This document shows positions 13,372-14,032 of a stretch of 14,032 nucleotides of DNA, in pieces. The notes below the pieces were generated by a model that made no database searches, was not told where the DNA came from, and saw only the letters and a list, made by a program, of their open reading frames with translations. The translations under genes were made by a program, and so were the position numbers. Source of the DNA: Alphaproteobacteria bacterium (GTDB taxonomy: Bacteria > Pseudomonadota > Alphaproteobacteria > Micavibrionales > UBA1664); assembly GCA_018969935.1 (NCBI GenBank), contig JAGWXJ010000040.1, positions 1 through 14,032 on the forward strand, read 5' to 3'. Each line of letters begins with the position of its first letter. Positions within the stretch are counted from its first letter, which is position 1.

Positions 13372-14032
13372 CCACCGCAAGTGCCTTGAATTCGGGCGGC
13401 AGCGGGGCTTCCACCTTTATGGGGGGTTTGTTGGCATAAAGCGGGATGATGATTTGCGCCGCATGCAGGTAAAGGCGGGGCTGCTTGCCCGCATCCTCCC
13501 CGCCGTAAATGGTATCGCCCACGATGGCCGCGCCAAAAGCCGCCATGCTATGCACCCGCAACTGGTGCGTCCGCCCTGTGCGGGGGTGGAAGGCTATAAG
13601 GCTTTGCCCGCCCTCGCTTGCCAGTACTTTATAATCGGTCACGGCGCTCTGTACTTCGGCATCACCCGCGGCAGCCGCCTTCATTTTCCAACCCTTGTGC
13701 TTGTGTACCTTGGCCAGCGGCACATCAATAGTACCTTCGGTTTTTTCAGGAATTACAGGCAACACGGCCAGATACGTCTTTTCAATCCGCCCTTCCTGAA
13801 ACAGCTTGCCAAGGCGCGCCAGCGCCTTACGGTGCCGCCCCAGCACAAGGCAGCCGGATGTATCGCGGTCCAGTCGGTGGGCAAGCGCGGGCGGGTTGGG
13901 AAATCCGTAGCGCAGAACATCAAAACCGTCTTCAAGGTTGGGCCCGCCCCCCGGTCCCGCATGCACGGGTATTCCTGCCGGTTTGTCCAAAACCAGCATC
14001 AGGCCGTCGCGGTATAGCAGTTTTTCTTCGAG
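13346..14032 (-). CDS. RluA-family 23S rRNA/tRNA pseudouridine synthase, 5' end missing
   Basis: The gene enters from the right edge: the open frame continues through 14032 (LEEKLLYRDGLM before the first visible methionine at 13999), so the true start is outside. About 228 residues are visible. LVLDKPAGIPVHAG and AHRLDRDTSGCLVLG are family motifs, the latter with the catalytic aspartate (RLDRDTSG). EKTYLAVLPV, HPRTGRTHQLRVH and the later YLHAAQIIIP complete the catalytic domain. Members isomerise specific uridines to pseudouridine in rRNA or tRNA. The compact catalytic domain with no visible S4 region suggests an RluA- or TruC-like member, but the missing N-terminus prevents a subfamily call. 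Confidence 0.9.
   Translation of the reverse strand, partial: LEEKLLYRDGLMLVLDKPAGIPVHAGPGGGPNLEDGFDVLRYGFPNPPALAHRLDRDTSGCLVLGRHRKALARLGKLFQEGRIEKTYLAVLPVIPEKTEGTIDVPLAKVHKHKGWKMKAAAAGDAEVQSAVTDYKVLASEGGQSLIAFHPRTGRTHQLRVHSMAAFGAAIVGDTIYGGEDAGKQPRLYLHAAQIIIPLYANKPPIKVEAPLPPEFKALAVVAKWGGAL

Noticed and set aside
1..14032. CRISPR array, tRNA genes, insertion sequences or phage genes
   Set aside because: I looked for regularly spaced repeats, tRNA-like cloverleaf ends, transposase or integrase motifs and terminal inverted repeats and saw none.

Overview
The window is chromosomal DNA from an alphaproteobacterium whose genus I cannot name. The evidence is the mraZ-rsmH head of the division and cell wall (dcw) cluster, an sdhC-sdhD-sdhA order with alphaproteobacterial-type SdhA and SdhB N-termini, a class A RNase P RNA, and a moderately GC-rich coding style. 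Most genes are ordinary housekeeping genes. The accessory part is a two-partner secretion (TPS) locus.

Layout, left to right. (1) At 1-1145 on the minus strand lies the start of a dcw cluster: mraZ, overlapped by 4 bases by rsmH, which runs off the left edge. A 10-bp-periodic TGGGA operator and promoter sit upstream of mraZ. (2) At 1145-1680 there is an AT-rich intergenic stretch, then a small plus-strand membrane protein gene closed by a strong bidirectional terminator. (3) At 1699-6285 lies a divergent TPS pair. The minus-strand gene encodes a secreted TpsA exoprotein with a TPS (haemagglutination-activity) domain followed by a right-handed beta-helix. The plus-strand gene encodes its TpsB outer-membrane pore. 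The 203-bp gap between them carries an inverted repeat, a direct repeat and a good promoter for tpsB. (4) At 6300-6720 on the minus strand is the RNase P RNA gene, whose promoter is buried in the tail of the next gene. (5) At 6688-8675 on the minus strand are an AmpD-like amidase and a UMF1-type MFS transporter joined by an ATGA overlap. (6) A small plus-strand DUF167 gene at 8704-9021 overlaps the end of sdhB. (7) At 8990-13309 on the minus strand is succinate dehydrogenase. sdhC, sdhD and sdhA are contiguous, but sdhB is separated from sdhA by an oppositely oriented aldo/keto reductase gene, and sdhB seems to have its own consensus promoter giving a nearly leaderless mRNA. (8) A pseudouridine synthase gene runs off the right edge.

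How the genes work together: MraZ probably represses its own dcw operon. TpsB probably exports the TpsA beta-helix protein, whose only two mature cysteines lie at the extreme C-terminus, as in surface-tethered HMW-type adhesins. The amidase and transporter may act together in muropeptide handling (inference). SdhCDAB form complex II of the TCA cycle and respiratory chain. I found no CRISPR array, tRNA, insertion sequence or phage gene. I do not see a clearly new system. The most unusual items are the split sdh operon with a near-leaderless sdhB, and the divergent TPS locus with its hybrid exoprotein.
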